Of a DNA stretch of 64,000 nucleotides, positions 1 through 8,835 are shown one piece after another; the first letter of the stretch is position 1, and the number at the start of each line of letters is the position of its first letter. The stretch comes from Gluconacetobacter aggeris. Lineage in GTDB: Bacteria; Pseudomonadota; Alphaproteobacteria; Acetobacterales; Acetobacteraceae. Location: positions 1 through 64,000 of the forward strand of contig NZ_JABEQD010000011.1 in NCBI RefSeq assembly GCF_014174395.1, read 5' to 3'. Made by a program: the position numbers and the translations under genes. The notes beneath the pieces are model-generated. The model searched no databases and was not told where the DNA came from. It saw nothing but the letters and a program-made list of their open reading frames with translations.

Positions 1-1
1 T

Positions 2-322
2 GCGGGGCTGCGGGCGATGGGGCTGAGCCTGTATGGGCAGGATGCCTATCGCATGACCAACGTGACGGGGGTTTATATTCCCGACGGCGTGGATGGCGAG
101 CGGGTGCGGGCGCGGATGCGCGGGGAGTTCGAGATCGAGATCGGCACCGCCTTCGGGCCGCTGGCGGGGAAGGTCTGGCGGATCGGCGCGATGGGCTACA
201 ATGCGATGCGGTACAAGGTGCTGATCACGCTCGGTGCGCTGGAGGCCGTCCTGCGGGCCGAGGGCTACGCGCCGCCGCCCGGCGCGGCCATCGATGCGGC
301 CCGCGCCGTCTATGGAGAATGA
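2..322 (+). CDS. class V aminotransferase, C-terminal part (alanine/ureidoglycine-glyoxylate type)
   Basis: This is the 3' end of a PLP-dependent class V aminotransferase; the reading frame is open from base 2, so the gene starts outside the window. The visible 107 or so codons form the small C-terminal domain. They contain the signature KVWRIGAMGYNAMRYKVL, typical of alanine-glyoxylate and (S)-ureidoglycine-glyoxylate aminotransferases (PucG family), followed by an ALEAVL helix. The catalytic lysine lies upstream and cannot be checked. These enzymes move an amino group from serine, alanine or ureidoglycine to glyoxylate in the cytoplasm. The exact substrate cannot be decided from this fragment. 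The gene converges on the DsbA-like gene 10 bases away. Confidence 0.8.
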   Translation, partial: AGLRAMGLSLYGQDAYRMTNVTGVYIPDGVDGERVRARMRGEFEIEIGTAFGPLAGKVWRIGAMGYNAMRYKVLITLGALEAVLRAEGYAPPPGAAIDAARAVYGE

Positions 323-332
323 CGCGCCTTGT

Positions 333-1124
333 TCAACTATGCCGGGATTTTTCGATGGCGGCTTTCAGCGCGTCGTAATCCACAGCGCCGGGGATGATGT
401 AGCGGGCGTCGAAGACGAAGGTGGGCGTGCCTTCCAGGTGGATGGCCTCGGCCAGCTCCGAATTGGCGCGCAGGGTGGCGGCGACGGCGGTGCCTGCCAT
501 GTCCGATACCAGGCGGTCCGCGTCCAGGCCGGCCTGTTTCGCCAGGAGGCGGATGCGGGTGGCGTCGGGCTTCGTGGTGTCGGTCATGATGGCGCGCTGC
601 ATGCGGAAATAGGCGTCCTGGCCGCCCTGCAACGCGGCGGCGACGATGGCCTGTGCCGTCAGCAGGCTGGCCGGGCCCAGTACCGGCACGACTTTCTCCA
701 CGATGCGTACGTCGGGGTCGTCATGGACCAGCCGGTCCAGGTCGGGCAGCACCTTGCGGCAATAGGGGCAGCGCGGATCGTAGAATTCGAGCACCGTCGT
801 CCGGGCCCGGGGCGCGCCCAGAATCGCGTCGCTGGGTGCCGGCGTCGTCAGGGCCGCCCGGTTGGTGGCCAGCGCGTCGCGGGTGCGAGTCTGTTCCTGT
901 GCCTCGGCCCCGGCGCGCAGGGCGGCGATCGCGTCGGACAGGATCGAGGGGTCGGTCTTCAGCGCGTCGCGGACGATGGCGACGATTTCCTTGCGCTGGG
1001 CGGGGGTGAAGAAGCTGTCATCGGCGCGGGCGGGGGCCGCTGACGACAGGGCCAGCATCATGCCGAGACCGGCGGGAATGGCCGGGCGGAGCCTGGCGAG
1101 GCTGCGGGACGAGAAAAAAGACAA
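333..1124 (-). CDS. DsbA-family periplasmic thiol:disulfide oxidoreductase
   Basis: Predicted 263-residue secreted thioredoxin-fold protein. A signal peptide (arginines at 7-13, hydrophobic core, ending near APARA at about 31-34) precedes a helical segment of about 60 residues and then the redox domain. The active site is CPYC at about residues 119-122, in the context YDPRCPYCRKVLPDL. The cis-proline loop EGTPTFVF lies near the C terminus. Layout and CPYC resemble ScsC/DsbA-type or DsbG-like proteins that oxidise or isomerise disulfides in the periplasm. The frame stays open upstream to 1322, but a TTG at 1124 has GGAGG six bases before it and puts the signal peptide at the N terminus, so that start is chosen. 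No DsbB or DsbD partner is nearby. Confidence 0.82.
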   Translation of the reverse strand: MSFFSSRSLARLRPAIPAGLGMMLALSSAAPARADDSFFTPAQRKEIVAIVRDALKTDPSILSDAIAALRAGAEAQEQTRTRDALATNRAALTTPAPSDAILGAPRARTTVLEFYDPRCPYCRKVLPDLDRLVHDDPDVRIVEKVVPVLGPASLLTAQAIVAAALQGGQDAYFRMQRAIMTDTTKPDATRIRLLAKQAGLDADRLVSDMAGTAVAATLRANSELAEAIHLEGTPTFVFDARYIIPGAVDYDALKAAIEKSRHS

Positions 1125-1271
1125 GGGCGGCCTCCGGCGCTCGGGTTCCGTAACGGGGCTGTCTGTAGAGCAGAATGGGGTGGCGCGGAAGGGCGCCGGG
1201 GGACAAGGCGAGTTGCCGATGCTCCCGAAGACCGCTAATTCCCGATAGCCCGGTGGTTTCATCCTCGGGGC

Positions 1272-2795
1272 ATGACGGCGGTAATGGAGAATCTGTGCGT
1301 GCGTGAACGTCCCCTGAACCACCCGTTGCGCCGTTGCGGGGCCTTGCTGCTGTCCACGGTCCTGGCTACGGCGCTTGGCGGATGTTCGGTCAAGTCATTC
1401 AATGACCCGTTGGGATCGGCCAGCCATGTCCTGTTCGGCGGCGGCTCCGACACGCCGAAGGGGCCGACCTACCTGACCGGCTATATCGGCAATGTCGTTT
1501 CGGACGAGCCGCAATCCGCCATGGTTGCCCGCGACGTTCTGGCGCGGGGCGGCAATGCCGCCGACGCGGCGGCGGCGCTGGGGATGACGCTGGCGGTCAC
1601 TCTGCCGTCGCGGGCCTCGCTGGGGGCGGGCGGCGCCTGCGTGGCGTGGCGCCCCGGCGAATCCGGTGGTGGCCGGGCGTTCCTGTTCCTTCCGGTCGCG
1701 GGATCGACGACGCCCGAGCCGGGGAGCGCGCGGGTCGACCGCCCGGCGGCGGCGCCGATGCTGGCACGCGGGCTGTATCTGATGCATCTGCGCTATGGCA
1801 GCGTGGAGTTCGCCGAAACCCTGGCCCCGGCGATGCAACTGGCGCGCGGCGGCATTTCGGTCAGCCGGGCGCTGGCTACGGACCTTGCGGCCGTCCAGGG
1901 GCCGCTGCTGGCCGATCCGGGCGCGCGGGCGATCTTCAGCCGGGGCGACGGCAAGGTGCTGGCCGAGGGTGACGCCCTGGTGCAGCAGCGCCTGACCGGC
2001 GTGCTGGAACAGATCAGCAGCATGGGGGTGGGCGACCTTTATAACGGGGCGCTGGCGCGCTCGTTCGTCGCCGGCAGCCAGGGTGCGGGCGGTGGATTGA
2101 CGGTGGCGGACCTGCGCGGTGCTGTTCCGGTCGAGACCGATCCGCTGACGGTGCGCGCGGGCGAGGTGCGGGTCAGTTTCCTGCCGCCGCCGGCCGATGG
2201 CGGGCTGGGCAGCGCGGTTGCCTTCCGGGCCCTGAATGAAGGCGGCCAGAGCGATCGTGCCGGCCAGTCGGCGGTTGCCGCCTGGCGCGGCCAGACGGCG
2301 GGTGCGCAATCGGGCGCCGAGTTGGTCGCCAGGGCGCAGGCGGTGGTCGATTCCGGCACGGTTTCGACCGGTGGAACGCTGCCGCATCTGCCGGCTTCGA
2401 CCTCGTTTGCCGTGGTTGACCGGCATGGCGGGGCGGTGGCGTGCAGCCTGACGATGGATAATCTGTTCGGTACCGGCCGTATCGCAGGGAGTACGGGCAT
2501 TGTGATGGGGGCGTCGCCGCGCCGCCTGCCGCCGCCGCTGCTGACGGCTGCGATCGCCAGCGAGGGCAGCAGGTTCCGGGCCGCGGTGACAGGATCGGGC
2601 CAGAACGACGCGGCCGATGCGGTCGCGGCCGAAATGAAGCAGGTCCTGGCGGGCGAAAAGCCGGGTGCGCGGCCGGTGACGGTGGATGGGCGCATCAACG
2701 CGATTTCCTGCCCGGCGGGGCTGCCGGGGGGCGAAGGGAGCTGTGCCGGCGGTACCGACGCGCGTTCGGCCGGCCTGTCGGTGGGATCTGACTGA
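1272..2795 (+). CDS. gamma-glutamyltransferase-like lipoprotein, divergent
   Basis: 507-residue protein of the Ntn-hydrolase gamma-glutamyltranspeptidase family. It has a lipoprotein signal ending in LGGC (Cys about 38), so it should be anchored to a membrane outside the cytoplasm. The family block GGNAADAAAALG is at about 93-104, and the nucleophile region PASTSFAVVD (candidate Thr about 377) is followed by a LFGTG segment. Known members self-cleave before the Thr and hydrolyse or transfer the gamma-glutamyl group of glutathione. Oddity: the C-terminal glycine-rich substrate loop (SPGGSRI-like in E. coli GGT) is replaced by a TGSGQNDAADA segment, and the protein is somewhat short. Enzymatic activity is therefore uncertain. 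It is divergent from the DsbA-like gene, and a thiol/glutathione link is possible but unproven. Confidence 0.72.
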   Translation: MTAVMENLCVRERPLNHPLRRCGALLLSTVLATALGGCSVKSFNDPLGSASHVLFGGGSDTPKGPTYLTGYIGNVVSDEPQSAMVARDVLARGGNAADAAAALGMTLAVTLPSRASLGAGGACVAWRPGESGGGRAFLFLPVAGSTTPEPGSARVDRPAAAPMLARGLYLMHLRYGSVEFAETLAPAMQLARGGISVSRALATDLAAVQGPLLADPGARAIFSRGDGKVLAEGDALVQQRLTGVLEQISSMGVGDLYNGALARSFVAGSQGAGGGLTVADLRGAVPVETDPLTVRAGEVRVSFLPPPADGGLGSAVAFRALNEGGQSDRAGQSAVAAWRGQTAGAQSGAELVARAQAVVDSGTVSTGGTLPHLPASTSFAVVDRHGGAVACSLTMDNLFGTGRIAGSTGIVMGASPRRLPPPLLTAAIASEGSRFRAAVTGSGQNDAADAVAAEMKQVLAGEKPGARPVTVDGRINAISCPAGLPGGEGSCAGGTDARSAGLSVGSD

Positions 2796-2928
2796 GGGAC
2801 CGGCGCCGGGGTCTGGTGCTGCCGCTTGTGGATGATCATGTTTTGTTCTAGTTTTCGTTTGGTCGGGACCGCCGGGCGAGGCGGGCAGTACCCGGGGTTT
2901 TCATGATATCGGAACGGGATTGAAGGCG

Positions 2929-3981
<1,053 letters not shown>

Positions 3982-3994
3982 CCGGCGCGGGGCG

Positions 3995-4384
3995 ATGAGC
4001 CGGCACGCGGGGCCGCGTGGCCTCGCAGTGCTGGCTCTGCTGGCCGGTCTGACGGCCTGCGGGTTCAAGCGGCCGGATGGGGAGTCGATCGATGTGCCGC
4101 CCCTGACCCTGTTCAGCGGGCAGGAGCGGCCGGGCGCGGCCCAGACTGCATCGGCCGGCCGGCAGCATGATGGATCGCAGCCGATGTCTGCCGCGCCGGC
4201 GGGGCGGCAGCCGGATTATCAGCCGCTTCCCGATGCGTGGGGCATGCAGATGATTGCTTCCGGATTCGATTCCAATGCCGCCGGGGATGACGGGCAGAAG
4301 GAAGATGCCGGGCATTATGTGATCCCCGACACGCAGGTGAGTTATGGCGCCCGTGGCCGTGGACAGACGGTGAGGGGGCAATAG
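3995..4384 (+). CDS. small lipoprotein of unknown function downstream of recA
   Basis: 129-residue protein with a lipoprotein signal peptide: an N-terminal RHAGPRG, then the hydrophobic stretch LAVLALLAGL and lipobox LTAC with Cys at about residue 23. The mature part is polar and rich in Gly, Ala, Gln and Asp with no recognised domain, and is probably extended. The start is the ATG at 3995; the same frame is open upstream inside recA, but that part has no start next to a ribosome site and would bury the signal peptide. It begins 13 bases after recA and ends before a strong inverted repeat, so recA and this gene probably share a transcript. No function is assigned. Confidence 0.7.
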   Translation: MSRHAGPRGLAVLALLAGLTACGFKRPDGESIDVPPLTLFSGQERPGAAQTASAGRQHDGSQPMSAAPAGRQPDYQPLPDAWGMQMIASGFDSNAAGDDGQKEDAGHYVIPDTQVSYGARGRGQTVRGQ

Positions 4385-4400
4385 GCCGCGGAGCCTGATT

Positions 4401-4438
4401 GGAAACGGGCGCTGGCGGCGCGTTCCGCGCCTGTTTCC
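4401..4438 (+). terminator. stem-loop after recA/lipoprotein
   Basis: Inverted repeat GGAAACGGGCGC (4401-4412) and GCGCCTGTTTCC (4427-4438), 11 of 12 positions paired, loop of 14 bases, 16 bases after the lipoprotein stop. It lacks a clear U-tract, so it may pause polymerase or protect the mRNA 3' end rather than be a classical intrinsic terminator. The rest of the gap to coaA (4439-4675) shows nothing I can name; a 68-codon frame at 4466-4672 has no family resemblance. Confidence 0.45.
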
Positions 4439-4675
4439 CATCGGGCCCCGAGTCACGTCTGTGTCATGAGACGGCCGGAATGTGGCGGTTTTGTGCCTTT
4501 CTTTGACCGAAAGGGCCGAATGCGGGGGCGGAAGGGCGTGGGGTCCACTGGATCGCTCCAGGCGTTGATGTTACGCCGCGCTGAACGAGACCGGAATGAC
4601 GGTCCATCCTGGGGAAGCGGATTCATGACGGTTGGCACGAAACCCGGCGGCATCTGCCCGGTCCGGGCATAGAGC

Positions 4676-5644
4676 ATGATGCTGCGGATGCCTCCGTGGG
4701 GGTCGGTGTCGCGGGACGGCGATCCACCGCTTCCGTATCTGACCTTTTCGCGTTCCGACTGGGCGGCGTTGCGGGCCAACGTGCCGCTCTCGCTGTCCGA
4801 GGACGAGATCGCGGCCCTGCGCGGCCGGAACGAGCCGGTGTCGCTGGCCGATATCACCGAGGTCTATCTGCCTCTGTCGCGCCTGCTGAACCTGTATGTC
4901 ATGGCCTCGCGCGGCCTGAACAGCATGGTCGAGAGCGCGTTCCTGGGGTGTCCGCGCATTTCGGTGCCGTTCATTATCGGCATCGCCGGCAGCGTGGGCG
5001 TGGGGAAGAGCACCTTTGCCCGCCTGCTCCAAGCCGTGCTGTCGCGCTGGCCGGATCATCCGCGCGTCGACCTGGTGACGACCGACGGGTTTCTGCTGCC
5101 CACGCGGGTTCTTGAGGAACGGAGCCTGATGCAGCGCAAGGGCTTCCCGGAGAGTTACGACCTGCGGCGGATGATCGCCTTCCTCGCCGCCGTCAAGGCG
5201 GGCGAGCGGTTGCAGCAGGTGCCGCTCTATTCGCACGAGGCCTATGACATCGTGCCGGACCGTTTCCAGACGGTGGACCGGCCGGATATCCTGATCTTCG
5301 AAGGGCTGAACGTGCTGCAGACCGGTACCGACCGGTCGATGGTGGCGTCGGATTATTTCGATTTCTCGATCTATCTCGATGCCACGACCAGCGATATCGA
5401 ATCGTGGTATGTGGAACGGTTCCTGCTGTTGCAGCGCACGGCGTTCCGCAAGCCGACTTCCTATTTCCATCACTATGCCGACCTGTCGCCGTTCGAGGCC
5501 GAACGGGTCGCGGGGCAGATCTGGAACCGGATCAACCTGCCCAATCTGGAAGCCAATATCCTGCCCACGCGTGAACGCGCGCGGTTGATCATGCGCAAGG
5601 GGCGGTCGCACGCCATCGACGAAGTGCGCCTGCGCTATCTGTGA
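4676..5644 (+). CDS. coaA: type I pantothenate kinase CoaA
   Basis: Cytoplasmic ATP:pantothenate kinase, the first and usually rate-controlling step of coenzyme A synthesis. The 322 residues are close to the 316 of E. coli CoaA. The P-loop GSVGVGKS is at about 105-112, followed by the [11 protein letters not shown] block, the [13 protein letters not shown] motif, the [10 protein letters not shown] segment and the closing IDEVRLRYL, all characteristic of prokaryotic type I PanK. Type I enzymes are known to be inhibited by CoA. The start at 4676 is the first of two adjacent Met codons; another in-frame Met lies at residue 5. It stands alone, 100 bases before anmK on the same strand. Confidence 0.95.
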   Translation: MMLRMPPWGSVSRDGDPPLPYLTFSRSDWAALRANVPLSLSEDEIAALRGRNEPVSLADITEVYLPLSRLLNLYVMASRGLNSMVESAFLGCPRISVPFIIGIAGSVGVGKSTFARLLQAVLSRWPDHPRVDLVTTDGFLLPTRVLEERSLMQRKGFPESYDLRRMIAFLAAVKAGERLQQVPLYSHEAYDIVPDRFQTVDRPDILIFEGLNVLQTGTDRSMVASDYFDFSIYLDATTSDIESWYVERFLLLQRTAFRKPTSYFHHYADLSPFEAERVAGQIWNRINLPNLEANILPTRERARLIMRKGRSHAIDEVRLRYL

Positions 5645-5743
5645 GGGTATCGGCGTCGCGCGCCGGACGACTGTCTGACGGTCATGTTCCGCCATTGATC
5701 CCGATGCGATAGTCTGGATGCTGTTTCGGGAGGGATAGGTCCG

Positions 5744-6853
5744 ATGATTCGGGTGATCGGTCTGATGAGCGGCACGTCGCTGGACGGGGTGGATGCCGCC
5801 GCCATCGAGACGGATGGTATCATGGTCGGGGCGGTCGGGCCGACGACGACCGTTCCCTTTCCGCCCGAGCTTCGGGCGCGGACCCGGGCCATTCTCGATC
5901 GTGCGGCGAGCCTGCGGGCGGATGATCCGGACCTGCTGGCTGTCGAGCATGATCTGACGCGCCTGCATGTTGCGGCGGTCCGCGCTCTGGACTGGCCGGC
6001 GGATCTGATCGGTTTTCATGGCCAGACGATCCTGCACCGTCCGGAGGAGCATAGAAGCTGGCAGGTCGGTGATGCCGGGCTGCTGGCGGCGGAAACCGGG
6101 GTGCCGGTCGTGCATGATTTTCGCAGCGCGGATCTTGCCGCGGGGGGCGAAGGGGCGCCGCTGGTGCCGGTCTTTCATCAGGCCCTGGCCCTTGGGCTGG
6201 AACATCCTTTGGCCGTGCTGAATATCGGCGGGGTGGCGAATGTCTCGCTGATCGGAGCGGCGGGGGAACTGCTGGCCTGCGATGTGGGGCCGGGCAATGC
6301 GCTGCTGGATGACTGGGCGATGCGCCATACCGGCGTGCCCTATGATCGCGACGGGGCGCTGGCCAAGGCGGGGCGGGCCGATGAAGCGGTTCTGAGGGAC
6401 CTGATGGGCGACCCGTTCTTCCGTCGACCGGCGCCGAAATCGCTCGACCGCCTGTCGTTTCATCGTGCCATGGACCTGCTGGCCCCTCTGTCGCCGGCCG
6501 ATGGGGCGGCGACGCTTGCCGCCTTTACCGTTCGGGCGGTGGCGGAACTGCCCCTGCCATTCGCGCCGCGCCGCTGGCTGGTCTGTGGCGGTGGCCGTCA
6601 TAACCCGGTGCTGATGGAGGGATTGCGGCAAGCGCTGGGCGCTGCCGTCGAACCGGTCGAGGCCGTGGGATGGAATGGCGATGCGCTGGAAGCCCAGTGT
6701 TTCGGTTTCCTCGCCGCGCGTGCCGTGCGCGGGCTGCCGCTTTCCTTCCCCGGAACCACCGGGGTGAAGCGCCCTGTCAGTGGAGGGCGGCTGGAAGAGC
6801 GGGGGGTGCCGGCCGCCGCGACGCGGATGCTGGACCTGCTGCGGCAGGGATAG
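5744..6853 (+). CDS. anmK: anhydro-N-acetylmuramic acid kinase AnmK
   Basis: Kinase that opens and phosphorylates 1,6-anhydro-MurNAc to MurNAc-6-phosphate during recycling of cell-wall muropeptides in the cytoplasm. The 369-residue length is the family norm. The N-terminal signature IGLMSGTSLDGVDAAAIE, the GFHGQTILHRP block, NIGGVANVS, the CDVGPGNALLDDW block and the C-terminal CGGGRHNPVLM are all conserved ASKHA-fold motifs. The start ATG at 5744 has GGGAGGGATAGG upstream. A MurQ etherase or MurU-type partner is not in the window. Confidence 0.95.
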   Translation: MIRVIGLMSGTSLDGVDAAAIETDGIMVGAVGPTTTVPFPPELRARTRAILDRAASLRADDPDLLAVEHDLTRLHVAAVRALDWPADLIGFHGQTILHRPEEHRSWQVGDAGLLAAETGVPVVHDFRSADLAAGGEGAPLVPVFHQALALGLEHPLAVLNIGGVANVSLIGAAGELLACDVGPGNALLDDWAMRHTGVPYDRDGALAKAGRADEAVLRDLMGDPFFRRPAPKSLDRLSFHRAMDLLAPLSPADGAATLAAFTVRAVAELPLPFAPRRWLVCGGGRHNPVLMEGLRQALGAAVEPVEAVGWNGDALEAQCFGFLAARAVRGLPLSFPGTTGVKRPVSGGRLEERGVPAAATRMLDLLRQG

Positions 6854-6871
6854 AGCGCCGGCCCATACCGG

Positions 6872-7642
6872 TCAGCCGTCCGTCTGGCGGGGGATGCCGA
6901 GGGTATCGAGGCGATCGTGGACCCGATTCGAGAGGGCCGTGTCTCCGTGCGGGCCGAGGGCGTGCAGGGTGCGCTCCATGGCCAGCAATACGTCCGATGT
7001 CGCATCGCCGACCGCGCGCCGCCACCAGTCCAGGGCCTCGGCATGCTTGCCCATCGCCAGCAGCGCCGATGCGTAATTATGCTGTCCGCGATAATCGCCG
7101 CCTTCGGCCGAGCGGCGGTACCATGCGAGAGCCGTGGCGGGGTTGCGTTCGGTGTGCCAGCCCTCTTCGGTGAAGCGGGCGACCAGGTTCATCGACTTGG
7201 CGTGTCCGCGTTCGGCGGCGCTGCGGAACAGTGCCAGTGCGCGGCGCAGGTCGACCGGCATGCCGAGGCCGCGCATCGTCATGATGCCCAGATTGTAGCA
7301 CCCCCAGAGGTCGCCCAGGCGCGCCGCCATTTCGTAGCTGGCGGCGGCGGCCGGGAGGTCGGCCGGACAGCCCCATCCGAAATGATGGCATCGCCCGAGC
7401 ATGTTATGGGCGGGAGCATAGCCGGCGGAGGCGGCGATTTCGTACCATTTTCGCGCCTGCTGCGGGTTGGGCGGCACATAGATGCTGTCGAGCAGGATAT
7501 CGCCCCAGCACACCTGTTCCGAAACATGGCCCTGCGCGGCCCGGATGCGGATTTCGTCGATGAAATCGGGCAGTGGGGGCGGTGTGTCCCTGTCGCGCCG
7601 GCGCTGGATGGCGGTCTTTTTCAGGATGTCGAGAAGCCGCAT
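6872..7642 (-). CDS. Sel1-like (TPR) repeat protein, paralogue of the 11196-11876 gene
   Basis: 256-residue protein of tandem Sel1-like helical repeats. Units of about 36 residues recur with the A-x(2)-G-x(4)-Y/N-L-G pattern, for example ASAGYAPAHNMLGRCHHFGWG, AARLGDLWGCYNLGIM and SAEGGDYRGQHNYASALL. No signal peptide is evident, so it is probably cytoplasmic and mediates protein contacts. It clearly resembles the Sel1 protein encoded after the TonB receptor (shared patterns NMxGRC, GWG, RGHxKS, EEGW, WYxRxAEGGD), so the two are paralogues bracketing the iron locus. Its start faces the dioxygenase gene. A Sel1 protein beside piuA-piuC is also known in Pseudomonas aeruginosa (from memory), which supports a shared role in iron uptake. 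Confidence 0.8.
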   Translation of the reverse strand: MRLLDILKKTAIQRRRDRDTPPPLPDFIDEIRIRAAQGHVSEQVCWGDILLDSIYVPPNPQQARKWYEIAASAGYAPAHNMLGRCHHFGWGCPADLPAAAASYEMAARLGDLWGCYNLGIMTMRGLGMPVDLRRALALFRSAAERGHAKSMNLVARFTEEGWHTERNPATALAWYRRSAEGGDYRGQHNYASALLAMGKHAEALDWWRRAVGDATSDVLLAMERTLHALGPHGDTALSNRVHDRLDTLGIPRQTDG

Positions 7643-7700
7643 CTGCTGGGAACCCGTGACGGTTGACGCTTGGCGCTACAAACCATGACCGGGGCATTTA

Positions 7701-7721
7701 TGCAATTGATAATCTGTCGCA
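7701..7721 (+). promoter_or_regulatory. candidate Fur-type operator upstream of the dioxygenase gene
   Basis: A 21-base near-palindrome with arms of the form TGCNANNGAT and ATCNNTNGCA around one central base, located 94 bases before the dioxygenase start and in the intergene shared with the divergent Sel1 gene. The inner GATNATC core is the classical centre of Fur boxes. Iron control of this locus is an inference; no known box for this genus was compared. Confidence 0.45.
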
Positions 7722-7814
7722 ACCTGGCTATTCAGCGATCTTGCATGTCGCCCGCGTGGGGCGTTGCCGTTCGTCCAGGCGCGGACCATGCAAGCGCCAT
7801 AGATCGAGACCGCC

Positions 7815-8501
7815 ATGTTGCTGCATATCCCCAATGTCCTTTCGGACGATGAGCTTCTGCACTGTCGTCGCGCGCTTGCCGAGGCGAACTGGGCGGATGG
7901 GAGGGTGACGGCGGGGCCGCAATCGGCATCGGCCAAGAACAATCTCCAGATCCCGCTGGACCATCCGCTGCATCGTTCGCTGGGTGAGGTCGTGCTGCGT
8001 GCGCTGGGGCGGAACAACCTGTTCAACAGTGCGGTCGTGCCGCTGCGCGTCGTGCCGCCGCTGTTCAACCGCTATGACGAGGGCATGTCGTTCGGTGCGC
8101 ATGTGGACAATGCCATCCGGCCGATCCCCAATTCCGGCGGAATGCGTATCCGCACGGATGTTTCCTCGACGCTCTTCCTGACCGACCCCGACGAATATGA
8201 CGGGGGCGAGCTGAGGATACACGATGCCTCGGGCGTGCAGGAGATCAAGCTGCCGGCCGGGGACATGATCGTCTACGACACCACGGTGCTGCACGATGTG
8301 ACCCCGGTGACGCGTGGCAGTCGCTGGGCGTCGTTTTTCTGGACGCAATCGATGGTCCGGGACGTGGAGCGGCGGCGGATCCTGTTCGATCTGGATCGCA
8401 CGATCATGGATCTGCGCATGCGTCTGGCAGATGACGATCCTGCCGTGCTCGAACTGGTGAATTGTTATCATAATCTCATGCGTCAATGGTGCGAACTCTG
8501 A
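7815..8501 (+). CDS. PKHD-type Fe(II)/2-oxoglutarate dioxygenase (PiuC/YbiX family)
   Basis: 228-residue member of the YbiX/PiuC family of non-haem iron, 2-oxoglutarate-dependent hydroxylases, matching the usual length of about 225. The metal triad is visible: H96 and D98 in FGAHVDNA and H160 in [10 protein letters not shown]170 in [10 protein letters not shown] is the likely 2-oxoglutarate ligand, and the C terminus ends in the family motif [12 protein letters not shown]. Family genes sit next to catecholate-siderophore receptors (E. coli fiu-ybiX, Pseudomonas piuA-piuC), and here too a TonB receptor follows. The natural substrate is not established. The start is the ATG at 7815; upstream lies a candidate Fur box. 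Repeat element copy A starts two bases after the stop. Confidence 0.92.
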   Translation: MLLHIPNVLSDDELLHCRRALAEANWADGRVTAGPQSASAKNNLQIPLDHPLHRSLGEVVLRALGRNNLFNSAVVPLRVVPPLFNRYDEGMSFGAHVDNAIRPIPNSGGMRIRTDVSSTLFLTDPDEYDGGELRIHDASGVQEIKLPAGDMIVYDTTVLHDVTPVTRGSRWASFFWTQSMVRDVERRRILFDLDRTIMDLRMRLADDDPAVLELVNCYHNLMRQWCEL

Positions 8502-8503
8502 GT

Positions 8504-8661
8504 TCCTGACCAAAATGCGCGCTGGCGGCGATCCGACGCGTGTTTTCTGTGCTCCGATGCTCACGGCCCTCAAGGCCGCTCCGCTTCGGTGCTCGAAAAC
8601 ACACGCCGGGCGCGGCCCTACCGGGCCGCTCTCGCTCACCAGCCCACATTTCCGATCAGGA
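8504..8661. repeat. dispersed inverted-end repeat, copy A (158 bases)
   Basis: Roughly 85% identical by eye, in inverse orientation, to 36142-36299 and of exactly the same length. The ends are inverted repeats: TCCTGACCAAAATG at the left and CGGAAATG-containing TCCTGATCGG read from the right. An internal long hairpin pairs GTGTTTTC with GAAAACAC and has a GGCC/GGCC tip. It starts two bases after the dioxygenase stop codon and lies between that gene and the TonB receptor. It encodes no plausible protein. It is probably a non-autonomous mobile repeat that now forms the 3' end of the upstream transcript. Confidence 0.85.
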
Positions 8662-8809
8662 ACTGAATGGAACAATACAGAAATTATCTATAGATTTCAG
8701 TATTCTTGTGCGGCGACCGGCGGGAGTGCATCGCCGGGAATGGACAGGACATTTTTTGTCGCAAATGAATTTCTTGACGCTTTGTATCTCTCGTGAAACA
8801 TACTCTGTT

Positions 8810-8828
8810 AATGCGAGTGGTTCGCATT
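8810..8828 (+). promoter_or_regulatory. candidate operator upstream of the TonB receptor
   Basis: Perfect inverted repeat AATGCGAGTGGTTCGCATT: seven-base arms, five-base spacer, ending seven bases before the first possible start codon of the receptor gene. A TTGACG at about 8774-8779 upstream could be a -35 element. The position, just before a ferric-siderophore receptor, suggests binding by an iron regulator such as Fur, and the arms share TGCNA/TNGCA with the box at 7701. The remaining bases 8662-8809 are AT-richer than the surroundings and hold no gene. Confidence 0.5.
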
Positions 8829-8835
8829 TTCATGT

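Noticed and set aside
4466-4672. 68-codon plus-strand frame between recA region and coaA
   Set aside because: No ribosome site, no family resemblance, Arg/Gly-rich; probably chance.
4571-6631. 686-codon minus-strand open frame
   Set aside because: Opposite coaA and anmK, both with full family motifs.
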